Origin: UBA6912 sp041611095
GTDB taxonomy: Bacteria > Actinomycetota > Acidimicrobiia > Spongiisociales > UBA5794
Reading direction: 5' to 3'
DNA: 64,000 bases
NCBI GenBank assembly: GCA_041611095.1
Contig: JBFINP010000001.1
Span: forward strand, 1-64,000
Position 1 is the first letter of the stretch; each line of letters begins with the position of its first letter. Made by a program: the position numbers and the translations under genes. Below are positions 42,128-51,617 of the stretch, one piece after another. The notes under the pieces were generated by a model. That model ran no database searches. It was not told the origin of the DNA and saw nothing but the letters and a program-made list of their open reading frames with translations.

Positions 42128-43486
42128 TCACTCCACGTCGACGCGGTAGATCCCGAACTGCGCACCGATGTCCTCCACGACGACGACGTAGGTGCCGGCC
42201 GCGAGACCTTCGATCACCAGCGGCGGTTCATCGAAGAAGAAGCCTCGCTGGTTGAGGATCTCGCCACGCAGGTCGTTGGTGCGTGCGTCGTAGAGGGCGA
42301 CCCGCATCCGGGTCTGCGCCTCCACGGTGACCTGCAGGTCGACTGCCTCGTCGAGCTCCAACGTGAGCCAGTCGCGGTCACCCGGCACGTCCACGAAGCC
42401 GGTGAAGCCGCCGCCGAGCTCGATGGCGTTGCCGTCGTCGGGGTCGCGCAACGCAACGAGCGGAACGCTCGACCCGACCGCACCCTGTGCCATCGCGGTG
42501 GCGGAACCGTGGATGATGCCGGGGCTGGCGATCGGCCACGCCACGTCGATCACGCCGGCGGCGCCGGCCAGCTCCAAGCCGAACGGATCGAGCGCCCGCC
42601 ACGACACCTCTCGAGGTCCCTCGATCCGGGTTCGGGAGGCCGGTGGAAGCCACACGAGGTACGTCGCCTGATCCCAGGGACCGCCGAGATCCACCTCCAC
42701 GTCGGTTGCGCCCTCGCCCCGCGGGGGCCGGCGTTGGGCGATGTTGCCCGACGAGAGGCTGATTTCCTCGGCCACCGCAATGAGGTCGTCGACGGCAACG
42801 GCGAACACCCGGGCACTGCTCCCGAACGTCGTCAACCCGACGAGCCGACCTTCGCCGTCGACCAGGGCTCCACCACTCTGACCCGACACTGCCGCAGTGG
42901 ATGCGGCCAACCACCTGACGCCCGAGAACTCCCATTCGAAGATGCCCTCGTACGTGCCGGCCGAGGCAATGGGGTGGGGAGCCAGCTCGATCGCCCCTGG
43001 GTAGCCGACCGTGAAGAGGGCGGCACCCCGGTCGAGTCGATCGGGATCCCCGATGGCGATGACGTCCCGCATCTGTCGATCGAGCTGGAGCAGGGCGATG
43101 TCCGTCCTGGCATCGACACCGACGACCTCCACGAGCAGCGGCCGGCCGCCTGGAAACCGAACGAACACCGCGTCGAAGGGCCATACGACGTGGGCGTTGG
43201 TGACCACCAGGTCGTCGGCGATGAGCACGCCGCTTCCGGTGCCGTTGGGCGTGGTCACGAACCCCACCGAGCGGCCGACGACGTCGATGAGCCGTTCCTC
43301 GGCGAGTCCGGCACCAGGCTCATCGCCGCCGCCGGTCGTGACAGGCGCGAGCGGGTCGGGACCGGGGCCGGGTAGCTTCGCAGCCGGGGTGACCGGCCCC
43401 AGGATCACCGCGAGCGCGGTGACGGCCGCCATCGAGGCCAGAAACGAGGTCAGGATGTGGAGCTGTCGCCGGGGCCCCGGGTTCAT
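42128..43486 (-). CDS. Membrane-anchored trypsin-like serine protease
   Basis: This 452-aa protein has an N-terminal hydrophobic segment (about residues 10-30) that should export or anchor it. The protease domain of S1C/HtrA-like type has the catalytic triad His in VVTNAHVVWPF, Asp in DARTDIALLQL, and Ser in SGQSGGALVD. No PDZ domain follows; instead there is a beta-rich C-terminal region (about 250-452) similar to pre-peptidase C-terminal domains. It overlaps the ispG stop (ATGA) and may act in the envelope. Confidence 0.85.
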   Translation of the reverse strand: MNPGPRRQLHILTSFLASMAAVTALAVILGPVTPAAKLPGPGPDPLAPVTTGGGDEPGAGLAEERLIDVVGRSVGFVTTPNGTGSGVLIADDLVVTNAHVVWPFDAVFVRFPGGRPLLVEVVGVDARTDIALLQLDRQMRDVIAIGDPDRLDRGAALFTVGYPGAIELAPHPIASAGTYEGIFEWEFSGVRWLAASTAAVSGQSGGALVDGEGRLVGLTTFGSSARVFAVAVDDLIAVAEEISLSSGNIAQRRPPRGEGATDVEVDLGGPWDQATYLVWLPPASRTRIEGPREVSWRALDPFGLELAGAAGVIDVAWPIASPGIIHGSATAMAQGAVGSSVPLVALRDPDDGNAIELGGGFTGFVDVPGDRDWLTLELDEAVDLQVTVEAQTRMRVALYDARTNDLRGEILNQRGFFFDEPPLVIEGLAAGTYVVVVEDIGAQFGIYRVDVE

Positions 43487-44697
43487 TCCCCGGTCGCCAC
43501 CTCGGCGACCGCAGCTCGGCGCTCTTCGGCGCGGTTCGCGTCGCCCTGGAGCGACCGGAGCTCGATGGCCGTCTCGGCGGCCAGCGTCGCTGCAGCGGTA
43601 TCCGCAGCGGCCAGGCGGGCTTCGACGCCTTCGGCCACGAGCTTGCGCGCCTCGTCGAGGAGGGCGTCGACCATCTCCTCCTCCGGCACGACGCGGACGA
43701 CCTGGCCCTTGATGAACAGGTGACCCTTGCCGCGACCGGCGGCGATCCCGATGTCGGCCTCGCGGGCCTCGCCCGGACCGTTGACGACGCAGCCCATCAC
43801 GGCTACCTGGATGGGCAGCTGTTCCGCCTCGAGTACCTCTTGGGCCTGTGAGGCGACGGCGATCACGTCGACCTCGGCACGACCGCACGAGGGACAAGCG
43901 ATGAGGTCGAGACCCTTCCGCTCCCGCAGGCCGAGGTACTCGAGAAGGCTGCGGCCGGCCTTGGCTTCTTCGACGGGATCGGCGGTCAGGGAGAAACGAA
44001 TGGTGTCGCCGATGCCTTCGAGCAGCAAGGTGGCGATCCCGGCGACGGACTTGATCAACCCTCCTGGCAGAGGACCGGCCTCGGTGACCCCGAGGTGGAG
44101 CGGATAGTCGATTGTGTCGGCGAGCAGACGGTAGGCGGCGACCATCGACGGAACGTGGCTGTGCTTCACGGAGATCTTGATGTCGTGGAAACCGACGTCC
44201 TCGAGATAGCGAATCTCCTTGAGGGCCGAGTCGACGAGGGCCTGTGGCATAGGAGCGCCGTACTTCTCGAGCAGGTCCTTGTCCAGGGAGCCGGCGTTGA
44301 CCCCGACCCTGATCGGGACGCCTGCTTCACCTGCGGCCGCCGCCACCGTCTTGATGTGGGTCTCGTTGCGGATGTTTCCGGGGTTGAGACGAAGGCCCGC
44401 CACCCCAGCCTCCAGCGCCGCCAGCGCCAGCCGGTATTGGAAGTGGATGTCGGCGACGATCGGCACTGGCGAGCGGGGCACGATCTCGGCCAGCCCTTGT
44501 GCGGCATCGACGTCGTTGCACGTGATCCGCACGATGTCGGCGCCTGCTCCGGCGAGGGCATAGACCTGCGACAGGGTGCCGTCGACGTCCGCCGTCTTCG
44601 TCGTCGTCATCGACTGCACCGTGACGGGAGCGCCTCCTCCCACTGGCACCGTGCCCACGTGGATCTGGCGAGTGGTGCGTCGCGTCATGAGCGTCAT
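43483..44697 (-). CDS. ispG: 4-hydroxy-3-methylbut-2-enyl diphosphate synthase (IspG)
   Basis: This 404-aa iron-sulfur enzyme converts MEcPP to HMBPP in the MEP isoprenoid route. The TIM-barrel begins with VTVQSMTTTKTADVDGTL; LRLNPGNIRNETHIK is conserved. The 4Fe-4S ligands are in ACPSCGR and MGCVVNGPGE. The last 70 residues are an Ala/Glu-rich extension of unknown use. The ATG at 44697 follows GGGGAG. It is next to rseP and one gene from dxr, so two MEP-pathway enzymes share this locus. Confidence 0.94.
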   Translation of the reverse strand: MTLMTRRTTRQIHVGTVPVGGGAPVTVQSMTTTKTADVDGTLSQVYALAGAGADIVRITCNDVDAAQGLAEIVPRSPVPIVADIHFQYRLALAALEAGVAGLRLNPGNIRNETHIKTVAAAAGEAGVPIRVGVNAGSLDKDLLEKYGAPMPQALVDSALKEIRYLEDVGFHDIKISVKHSHVPSMVAAYRLLADTIDYPLHLGVTEAGPLPGGLIKSVAGIATLLLEGIGDTIRFSLTADPVEEAKAGRSLLEYLGLRERKGLDLIACPSCGRAEVDVIAVASQAQEVLEAEQLPIQVAVMGCVVNGPGEAREADIGIAAGRGKGHLFIKGQVVRVVPEEEMVDALLDEARKLVAEGVEARLAAADTAAATLAAETAIELRSLQGDANRAEERRAAVAEVATGE

Positions 44698-44716
44698 GGT
44701 CTCGCTCCCCGGCCGC

Positions 44717-45982
44717 TCAGCCCGGCAGTTCGATCGGGCTGACGATGTCGAAGTAGAACCCGAGGATGCCGAGCACGACGATGAAGGCGAACACGGCGGC
44801 GGCCAACGGAATGAGCTTGCGCACATCGGCGTGGCGGCCCCGGACCTTCTCGTAGAGCGCAACCGCGAAGTGGCCGCCGTCGAGCGGGTACAGCGGCACC
44901 ACGTTGAGCAGACCGACGAACACGTTGACCCAGGCAAGCAATGCAAGGGCGATCTCGACGGAGCTGGCGACGCGAGTAAGCCCGATGGCGCTGACCGGCC
45001 GCACCTCGTCGAGGATCGCATCGTCGGCGTTGACGGTGGCTCCCAGTAACGAACCGAAGTTCGTCACCAGCCCGACGAGCCCCGCCGCGCTCTGCTTCGT
45101 CGCCTCGGCGATGTCACCACCAGCCACGACCAGTCCCTCGACCGGTCCGGCGCGGTCGATCTCGAGCACCGGCGCGACCCCGAGGAAGCCCGCCTCTTCG
45201 CCGTCGATCGTGCGATAGGTGAGCGTCGTCGGGATGACGATCTCCTCGCCGTCACGAACGACCGTGACCGTGGTCTCCTGGGCCGGTCGGGCATGAGTCA
45301 GCTCGACGAACTCCTCCCACGTCTGCAGCGCTACCCCGTCGACGGCGACGAGGCGATCACCGGGTTGGATCCCGCTGAGCGACGCTGGTGTGGGGACGAG
45401 GGTGTCGGTCGTCTGGACGGTGAACTCCACCCCGTCACGCACGACGACGACGTCGACGAGCCTGCCGTCGTTCCGCGCCAACGGATCGATCTGCTCGAAG
45501 GGAACGCCGTCGACGCTGATGATGCGATCAGCCTCGGCGTCGTCGAAGGGAACCGCTCCTTCTCCATCGCTCGGTATCACGAGCACGTCGCTGACCAGCT
45601 CGATCTCGGTGCCGGGCACTCCGACGCCATAACCGATGGCGAGGGCGTAGAAGAGGACGAAAGCGATTATGAAGTGGCTCGCAATCCCGGCCAGCACCAC
45701 GACGGCCTTTTGATGGAAGGGCTTCTCCCGATAGGTCCGACCCTCGTCCTCGGGCGCCACCTCCTCGAAGGGGTTCATGCCGATGATGCGGACGTAGCCG
45801 CCCAGCGGGATCGCCTTGACGCCGTACTCGGTCTCGCCGCGTTGGGTCGACCACAGCTTGGGACCGAAGCCGAAGAAGGCCTCGGTGGCCTTCATGTTGT
45901 AGGCCTTGGCTGCGATGAAGTGCCCGGCCTCATGGATGATGACCATGAGGATGACACCGAGGATCATGATGACGGGGCCCAT
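44717..45982 (-). CDS. rseP: Site-2 protease, RseP/M50 family
   Basis: This 421-aa intramembrane zinc metalloprotease has HEAGH in the first membrane segment (residue 17 on) and the third ligand in NVVPLYPLDGGHF near residue 365. A PDZ domain lies between (LSGIQPGDRLVAVDG). It cleaves membrane-bound regulators such as anti-sigma factors or signal peptide remnants. No membrane-bound anti-sigma is seen nearby. The position between dxr and ispG is standard for Actinomycetota. Confidence 0.93.
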   Translation of the reverse strand: MGPVIMILGVILMVIIHEAGHFIAAKAYNMKATEAFFGFGPKLWSTQRGETEYGVKAIPLGGYVRIIGMNPFEEVAPEDEGRTYREKPFHQKAVVVLAGIASHFIIAFVLFYALAIGYGVGVPGTEIELVSDVLVIPSDGEGAVPFDDAEADRIISVDGVPFEQIDPLARNDGRLVDVVVVRDGVEFTVQTTDTLVPTPASLSGIQPGDRLVAVDGVALQTWEEFVELTHARPAQETTVTVVRDGEEIVIPTTLTYRTIDGEEAGFLGVAPVLEIDRAGPVEGLVVAGGDIAEATKQSAAGLVGLVTNFGSLLGATVNADDAILDEVRPVSAIGLTRVASSVEIALALLAWVNVFVGLLNVVPLYPLDGGHFAVALYEKVRGRHADVRKLIPLAAAVFAFIVVLGILGFYFDIVSPIELPG

Positions 45983-46108
45983 GCCACCTCGGTCCGTGGA
46001 GTCGTGGAGATACGGTACTCGCTCGGGGTCGCTACGCGATCGCGCCTCCAGGACCTCGAATCACCCCGAACCGGTCGCCGACGACGCCTGAGGAGCCATC
46101 GCCCGTCG

Positions 46109-47245
46109 TCAGGTCAGCTTGCGGAGGGCCTCTGCGGCGTGGGCCCGTGCCTCTGCATCGGCGGCGCGCACGTCGTCCACCGTTTCGACCGCTTCGTGAG
46201 AGCTGCGCTCGAGACAGGCGCCGACGACCATGGCGATGTCGAGAAAGCCGATCTGCCCGTCCAGGAAGGCGGCGACCGCGACCTCGTCGGCCGCATTGAG
46301 CGCAGCGGGTGCGCCACCGCCCCGGCGCCCCGCCTCGTAGCCAAGCGCCAGGCACGGAAAGGCTTCGAGATCGGGCGCCTCGAACGTGAGGCTGCGTCCG
46401 GCGAGATCGAGCTGCGGGACCGGAGCCTGAACGCGCCCCGGAGCGCTGATTGCGTACTGGATAGGCACTCGCATGTCGGGTTCACCGAGCTGCGCCTTCA
46501 CACTGCCGTCGACGAACTCGACGAGAGAGTGGACGATGCTCTGCGGATGGACCACGACATCGATCTGGTCGTAATCGACGCCGAAGAGATGGTGAGCCTC
46601 GATCACCTCGAGCGCCTTGTTCATCATGGTGGCCGAGTCGACGGTGATCCGTGGCCCCATGATCCACGTCGGATGGGCAAGGGCTTCCGCCACCGTCACC
46701 GACGCGAGGTCCGCGGCGGGGCGGCCCCGGAACGGTCCTCCCGAGGCCGTCAGCACGAGGCGCGCCACCGCGTCGGGAGGCTCGCCGACGAGGCATTGCC
46801 AGAGCGCCGAATGCTCCGAGTCGATCGGAACGATCGCACCACCACCGGCCGCCGCCGCGGCGAGCACCAGATCGCCTCCGGCCACGAGGCTCTCTTTGTT
46901 GGCGAGGGCCAGCCGGTTGCCGGCTCGCAGCGCAGCGATCGACGGTCCCAATCCATCGGACCCGACGATGCCGTTGACGACGGTCACACCTTCCCGACCG
47001 GCCATATCTTCCACCGCCGCCGGCCCCGCGGCGAGGCGGGTTGCGACGTTGCGCGGCACGGCACTGAGTGTGGTCGGGTCGGCCACGACGACGTCGGCCT
47101 CGGGATGGGCGCCGGCGAGGGCGAAGAGCTCGGACGAGCCGCGTCGAGCGGCGAGCCCGACCACCTCGAGACCCAGGCGTGCGGCGACCTCGAGCGTTTG
47201 ACGGCCGATCGAGCCGGTCGCTCCGAGCACGACGAGTGCGCTCAG
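46109..47245 (-). CDS. dxr: 1-deoxy-D-xylulose 5-phosphate reductoisomerase
   Basis: This 378-aa NADPH enzyme carries out the second step of the MEP isoprenoid pathway. Signature segments are LGATGSIGRQTLEV, ALANKESLVAGG, PIDSEHSALWQCL, LTASGGPFRGR and GPRITVDSATMMNKALEVIE. The family start aligns with the CTG at 47245 (SALVVLGATGS), which overlaps the cdsA stop as CTGA. The next in-frame GTG at 47230 would cut the first strand, and an upstream GTG inside cdsA would add about 14 residues. The start is therefore uncertain. Confidence 0.92.
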   Translation of the reverse strand: MSALVVLGATGSIGRQTLEVAARLGLEVVGLAARRGSSELFALAGAHPEADVVVADPTTLSAVPRNVATRLAAGPAAVEDMAGREGVTVVNGIVGSDGLGPSIAALRAGNRLALANKESLVAGGDLVLAAAAAGGGAIVPIDSEHSALWQCLVGEPPDAVARLVLTASGGPFRGRPAADLASVTVAEALAHPTWIMGPRITVDSATMMNKALEVIEAHHLFGVDYDQIDVVVHPQSIVHSLVEFVDGSVKAQLGEPDMRVPIQYAISAPGRVQAPVPQLDLAGRSLTFEAPDLEAFPCLALGYEAGRRGGGAPAALNAADEVAVAAFLDGQIGFLDIAMVVGACLERSSHEAVETVDDVRAADAEARAHAAEALRKLT

Positions 47246-48789
47246 GTGATCAGCCCCGTGGCGCGGAACACCAACCACGCCGCAGGCACCACGAACAGCA
47301 GCGCATCGATGCGATCGAGAATGCCGCCGTGGCCGGGCAGGACGGTGCCCATGTCCTTCACCCCGATCTGACGCTTCACCATCGAGATGGAGAGATCGCC
47401 GATCGGTCCGAGTGTCACTGCGGCCGCCGCTACCAAGAACACGCTCATCCGATCGAACGGGCCGAGGAAGCTGAACCCAAACGCCACGGCGAAGGCCGCC
47501 ACCACCCCGCCGAACCAGCCTTCCACGGTCTTCTTGGGAGAGATGACCGGAGAGAGCGGACGCCGGCCAATCGCCCGACCGACGAAGTACTGCCCGACGT
47601 CGGTGGCGGCAACGATCACGACGACGCCGGCGATGAGCCAGCCGTAGTCGTTGTCGGTGATGATGGGCAGGGCGAAGGCACCGAAGCCTCCGACCCAGGC
47701 GGCCACCAGCACCGTCCACGATGCGTCGCGAAGGGTGTCCTCTCGTGGTGCGGCGATTCCGTAGAACAGCGCCACTGCAATGATCGTCGCCAGGACCGCA
47801 AGGGGTATCGCCACCACACCCCACACCCATGCACCGATGAGGCACCCGGCTACGCCGAGCAGACCGAAGACCGACAGCGGGTGATGGCGGGTGCGCACGA
47901 GCACCGCATAGAACTCGCCGGCCGCAAGCCCGAAGACGATGAGTGCGAGCACGGCGATACCAGCAGACCACAACAGGGACAGCAGGAACAGCGCCATGAG
48001 GCCGAGCGCCGTCGCAACGCGCAGGCCCAGTTCGGCCACGGTGTGTGACGTGACCGGCGCTTCCTCCCCGGTGGCGTCCAGGACGTCGTCGAGTCCCACG
48101 AGGCCGCTGTCCACGCCCGGGATGCTCGCCGACACGGCGATCTGCTCCGTGTCCTCGTGGCGTGCAGCCGCCAGTTCGGCGGCGAGCCCTTCGTACTCCG
48201 TGGTCGACGAGGTCGGGTAATCGGCGCCGGCCAACCGGTCCCAGTCGATCTCCTGCGGAGGAGGTGGCGGCCCCGGATGGGCGGGCGGTCCGTCGTCGAC
48301 CGGGCCGCCGAGGTCGTCGATGTCCGGCCACAGGCTGTCGCCCGTCAGCTCGGCGGGCGTAACCGGCCCCGCATCGTCATGGAAGGCCGCCAGGTCCTCG
48401 GCGGTGAACCCGGGGTCGCTGGGGTCGGGGAGGTCGACGTCGGGATCGAATGCAGACGGTTCCTGAGCGCCAAGCTCGGGCGCCGCGGACTTATGCTCGG
48501 AAGGGTCGGCCGTGAAACCCGGGTCGGTGGGGTCGGGAAGATCAGGGCCGGCATCGAGGGGACCTGGGAGGGGCGGACGGAGCTCCGGCGGCATGGCCTC
48601 ACCGAGCTGCGGCTCCAGCGTGAAGCTCGAGGCGAGATGCGGATCCGGCTCGGAGACGTCTTCACCCTCGTAGTCCTCGACCTCTCCGAAGGCATCGAAT
48701 GCAAACAGCGCCTCGATCGGGTCACCGGTCGACTGCTCGGTGCCCGGGTCGGGCTCCGGACCATCACGGCGACCGGCGTCGTCTGTCAC
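47242..48789 (-). CDS. cdsA: Phosphatidate cytidylyltransferase with long disordered N-terminus
   Basis: This 515-aa protein makes CDP-diacylglycerol for phospholipid synthesis. The C-terminal 270 residues are a normal CdsA with about eight membrane segments and the signature SMVKRQIGVKDMGTVLPGHG then GILDR. The first 240 residues are an acidic, Pro/Asp-rich cytoplasmic extension with the repeated unit DLPDP(T/S)DPGFTA near residues 85 and 120. GTG follows AGGAGGGTCT. The extension has no recognised domain. Confidence 0.93.
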   Translation of the reverse strand: MTDDAGRRDGPEPDPGTEQSTGDPIEALFAFDAFGEVEDYEGEDVSEPDPHLASSFTLEPQLGEAMPPELRPPLPGPLDAGPDLPDPTDPGFTADPSEHKSAAPELGAQEPSAFDPDVDLPDPSDPGFTAEDLAAFHDDAGPVTPAELTGDSLWPDIDDLGGPVDDGPPAHPGPPPPPQEIDWDRLAGADYPTSSTTEYEGLAAELAAARHEDTEQIAVSASIPGVDSGLVGLDDVLDATGEEAPVTSHTVAELGLRVATALGLMALFLLSLLWSAGIAVLALIVFGLAAGEFYAVLVRTRHHPLSVFGLLGVAGCLIGAWVWGVVAIPLAVLATIIAVALFYGIAAPREDTLRDASWTVLVAAWVGGFGAFALPIITDNDYGWLIAGVVVIVAATDVGQYFVGRAIGRRPLSPVISPKKTVEGWFGGVVAAFAVAFGFSFLGPFDRMSVFLVAAAAVTLGPIGDLSISMVKRQIGVKDMGTVLPGHGGILDRIDALLFVVPAAWLVFRATGLIT

Positions 48790-48828
48790 AGACCCTCCTG
48801 GGTCACTCGGCGGCTCACGGACGGGACG

Positions 48829-49380
48829 TCAAACTTCGAGGAGCTCTTCCTCTTTGTGGCTGAGGAGCTCGTCCAGTCGTTTGACGTGCTCGTCGGTGAG
48901 GTCCTGCAGCTCTTTCTCTGCTCGATGGACATCATCCTCCGATATGTCCCCCTCCAGCGCCTCGATGTCGTCCTTGGTGTGACGGCGGACGTTGCGGATC
49001 GCCACCCGGCCCTCCTCGGCGAGGCCGCGCACCACCCGGATCAGCTCCTTGCGCCGCTCTTCGGTGAGTGCGGGGAACGCCAGTCGGATGATGTTGCCGT
49101 CGTTCGAGGGATTGAGACCGAGATCGGCCGCCTGGATCGCCTTCTCGATCGCGCCGAGGGCCGTCTTGTCGTAGGGCGACACGATGAGCATGCGCGCCTC
49201 CGGAACGCTGAACCCTGCCAGTTGCTGCAGGGGAGTCTGGGTCCCGTAGTAGTCGACCATGATGCGGTGCAGCAGCGCCGGATTGGCGCGCCCGGTGCGC
49301 ACCGTGGCGAACTCACCCGCCGTGTGGGCGACGGCTTGGTCCATCTTCGCCGTCGCCTCGTCGAGCAACTCCTGGATCAC
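48829..49380 (-). CDS. frr: Ribosome recycling factor
   Basis: This 183-aa protein splits post-termination ribosomes together with EF-G. FATVRTGRANPALLHRIMVD, TPLQQLAGFSVPEARML and RNVRRHTKDDIEALEGDISE are diagnostic. It starts with GTG at 49380, 12 bases after the pyrH stop, in the conserved rpsB-tsf-pyrH-frr order. Confidence 0.96.
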   Translation of the reverse strand: MIQELLDEATAKMDQAVAHTAGEFATVRTGRANPALLHRIMVDYYGTQTPLQQLAGFSVPEARMLIVSPYDKTALGAIEKAIQAADLGLNPSNDGNIIRLAFPALTEERRKELIRVVRGLAEEGRVAIRNVRRHTKDDIEALEGDISEDDVHRAEKELQDLTDEHVKRLDELLSHKEEELLEV

Positions 49381-49392
49381 CGGACACCTCGC

Positions 49393-50097
49393 TCAGTGAA
49401 CTAGCGTTCCAACCGGCTCCCCGCGCACCGCCGCCGCGATGTTCCCGGGCTTCATCATGTTGAAGACACGGATCGGGAGCTCGTTGTCCATGCACATCGT
49501 AATGGCGGTCGCATCCATGACCTGGAGTCTTTCCGAGATGACGTTCATGTAGCTGACGTCGTCGAGCAGCTCAGCACCCGCGTGCTCGCTCGGATCCGCG
49601 TTGTAGACGCCATCGACCTTCGTCGCCTTCAACACCGCATTCGCCCCGATCTCGGCCGCTCGCAACGCTGCCGTCGTGTCCGTGGTGAAGAACGGATTGC
49701 CGGTGCCCCCCGCGAGCACGACGATGCGGCGCTTCTCGAGGTGGCGGATGGCGCGCAACCGGATATACGGTTCGGCGACCTGCTGAATGGTGATCGCCGT
49801 CTGGACACGACATTCGGCGCCGGCGCGTTCGACGCCATCCCGCAGGGCAAGGGCGTTGATGACGGTTGCCAGCATGCCCATGTAGTCGGCATTGGCACGG
49901 TCCATGCCCTTGGCAGCCGAGCTGAGCCCACGGAAGATGTTGCCACCGCCGACCACCACGGCGATCTGGTGACCCTCGTTGTGGACGTCCACGATCTCGC
50001 GGGCAACTTGATCGACGGTCGAAGGGTCGATGCCGTAGTTGGTCGAGGGGTCGGCAAACGCCTCCCCGGAGAGCTTGAGGACGACCCTCCGGCTCAC
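49393..50097 (-). CDS. pyrH: UMP kinase
   Basis: This 234-aa amino acid kinase-fold enzyme makes UDP for RNA and cell-wall precursors. RRVVLKLSGEAFADPSTNYG at the start, VVGGGNIFRGLS and GGTGNPFFTTDTTAALRA are typical. The start GTG overlaps the tsf stop (GTGA). Confidence 0.96.
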   Translation of the reverse strand: MSRRVVLKLSGEAFADPSTNYGIDPSTVDQVAREIVDVHNEGHQIAVVVGGGNIFRGLSSAAKGMDRANADYMGMLATVINALALRDGVERAGAECRVQTAITIQQVAEPYIRLRAIRHLEKRRIVVLAGGTGNPFFTTDTTAALRAAEIGANAVLKATKVDGVYNADPSEHAGAELLDDVSYMNVISERLQVMDATAITMCMDNELPIRVFNMMKPGNIAAAVRGEPVGTLVH

Positions 50098-50720
50098 TCC
50101 GAACTCTCGCTCTCGCCCACCTGCAACCTGGCGAAGCGGGCCACGGAGATGTTCTCACCCATGGAGGCGGCGAGCTGGCTCACCATGTCGGCGACCGTAC
50201 CGTCGAACTGCTCTGTCTTCACGAACTGCTGGTCGTAGAGGACGTGGTCCCGGTAGAACGCGTTCAGCTTGCCGTCGACGATCTTCTCGATGACCTGCTC
50301 AGGCTTCCCCTCGTTGCGCGCCTGAGCTGCGAACATCTGGCGCTCCTTGGCGAGCACCGTCTCCGGCACGTCCTCGCGCCTCACCCACTGGGGCCGTGCC
50401 GCGGCGATGTGCATCGCGATGTCGTTGGCGGCCGCCTGGAAGCCGTCGCTCTTGGCTACGAAGTCGGTCTCCGCAGCCAGCTCGACGAGCACGCCGATGA
50501 CCGGCCGCCCCGCCTGGCTGTGCAGGTACAAGCCCACGGCGCCCTCGGTCTGCTCCCGTTCACCTCGCTTGGCGGCGGCGGCCAGACCCCGCTCGCGAAG
50601 GAGGTCGGAGGCCTTGTCGAAGTCGCCCGCGGCATCCTGCAACGCACGCTTGGCGTCCATCATGCCGGCGCCGGTGGCCTGGCGGAGCGCCTGCACGTCC
50701 TTTGCGGTGACCTGGGTCAT
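50094..50720 (-). CDS. tsf: Elongation factor Ts, short form
   Basis: This 208-aa nucleotide-exchange factor acts on EF-Tu. VQALRQATGAGMMDAKRALQ is the UBA-like N-terminus, and VELAAETDFVAKSDGFQAAA holds the conserved TDFVA motif. At 208 aa it is shorter than the 270-290 aa of most Actinomycetota and close to the one-core-domain form of Thermus. The ATG overlaps the rpsB stop (ATGA). Confidence 0.95.
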   Translation of the reverse strand: MTQVTAKDVQALRQATGAGMMDAKRALQDAAGDFDKASDLLRERGLAAAAKRGEREQTEGAVGLYLHSQAGRPVIGVLVELAAETDFVAKSDGFQAAANDIAMHIAAARPQWVRREDVPETVLAKERQMFAAQARNEGKPEQVIEKIVDGKLNAFYRDHVLYDQQFVKTEQFDGTVADMVSQLAASMGENISVARFARLQVGESESSE

Positions 50721-51439
50721 GAGTCCTCCTGGGGGGTCTCCTTGCGTCCGGCATGGGACAGCTCGCGCCCCGTCTTGGCGGCTTCGGAGATGATCTGGGT
50801 GAGCAGCTGCGCCGCACGGATGGCGTCGTCGTTGCCGGGGATCACCATGTCGATGTCGTCCGGATCACAGTTCGTGTCCACCACGGCCACGATCGGGATG
50901 CGGAGCCGGGCGGCCTCGGTGACCGCGATGTGCTCGGTCTTGACATCGATGATGAATACGGCGTCGGGCGGACGGTGCAGATCCCTGACCCCGCCAAGCA
51001 CGGGCTGGAGCTTGGCGAGCTCGCGCCGCAAACGCAGCCGTTCCTTCTTTGGCAAGGCATTCATCTCACCGGAATCGTCCATGCGCTCCAGCTCGAGCAT
51101 GTAGAGGATGCGCTTGTGGATCGTCTGGAAGTTGGTGAGCATGCCGCCCAGCCAGCGGTGGTTGACGTACGGCATACCGGCGGCGTCGGCGGCTTCCTTG
51201 ATCGGAGCCTGCGCCTGCTTCTTGGTGCCGACGAACAGCACCGTGCCACCGCCGGCGGTCGTGTCCTTGATGAACTGGGCCGCATACTCGATGCGTTCGA
51301 GGGTCTGGCGAAGATCCACGATGTGGATGCCGTTGCGCTCCGTGAAGATGAACGGGCGCATCTTGGGATTCCAGCGACGCGTCTGGTGGCCGAAGTGAAC
51401 TCCCGCCTCCAGCAGCTGCCGCATGCTGACGACTGCCAT
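50717..51439 (-). CDS. rpsB: 30S ribosomal protein S2
   Basis: This is a 240-aa small-subunit protein. MRQLLEAGVHFGHQTRRWNP and KMRPFIFTERNGIHIVDL open the gene, and VNHRWLGGMLTNFQTIHK and VDTNCDPDDIDMVIPGNDDA are conserved. AGGAGA lies 7 bases upstream of the ATG. It heads the rpsB-tsf-pyrH-frr-cdsA-dxr run with stop-start overlaps. Confidence 0.97.
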   Translation of the reverse strand: MAVVSMRQLLEAGVHFGHQTRRWNPKMRPFIFTERNGIHIVDLRQTLERIEYAAQFIKDTTAGGGTVLFVGTKKQAQAPIKEAADAAGMPYVNHRWLGGMLTNFQTIHKRILYMLELERMDDSGEMNALPKKERLRLRRELAKLQPVLGGVRDLHRPPDAVFIIDVKTEHIAVTEAARLRIPIVAVVDTNCDPDDIDMVIPGNDDAIRAAQLLTQIISEAAKTGRELSHAGRKETPQEDS

Positions 51440-51571
51440 GCAATGTCTCCTGGGTTGTGGTCCTCCGCCCACCCGTGGCGAGGAGGGCCGATGCCCTCGG
51501 TTCTCACCGCCCCCGCACCGCGCTCGGCGGCGACCCCGGGGATTGCGGTGGGCGTGCGAATTTCGGCGGCG

Positions 51572-51600
51572 AGTGTACGCCACGTGGCGAGCCCTCCCAA
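51572..51600 (-). promoter_or_regulatory. Candidate promoter of the rpsB operon
   Basis: The minus strand reads TTGGGA, 17 bases, TACACT, a reasonable -35/-10 pair for the housekeeping sigma. The predicted leader before rpsB is about 125 bases, long enough for the feedback control known for some rpsB mRNAs. The element lies just upstream of the end of the neighbouring sigma-factor gene. Confidence 0.5.
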
Positions 51601-51617
51601 ACCGCCGGTGCGTGGTG

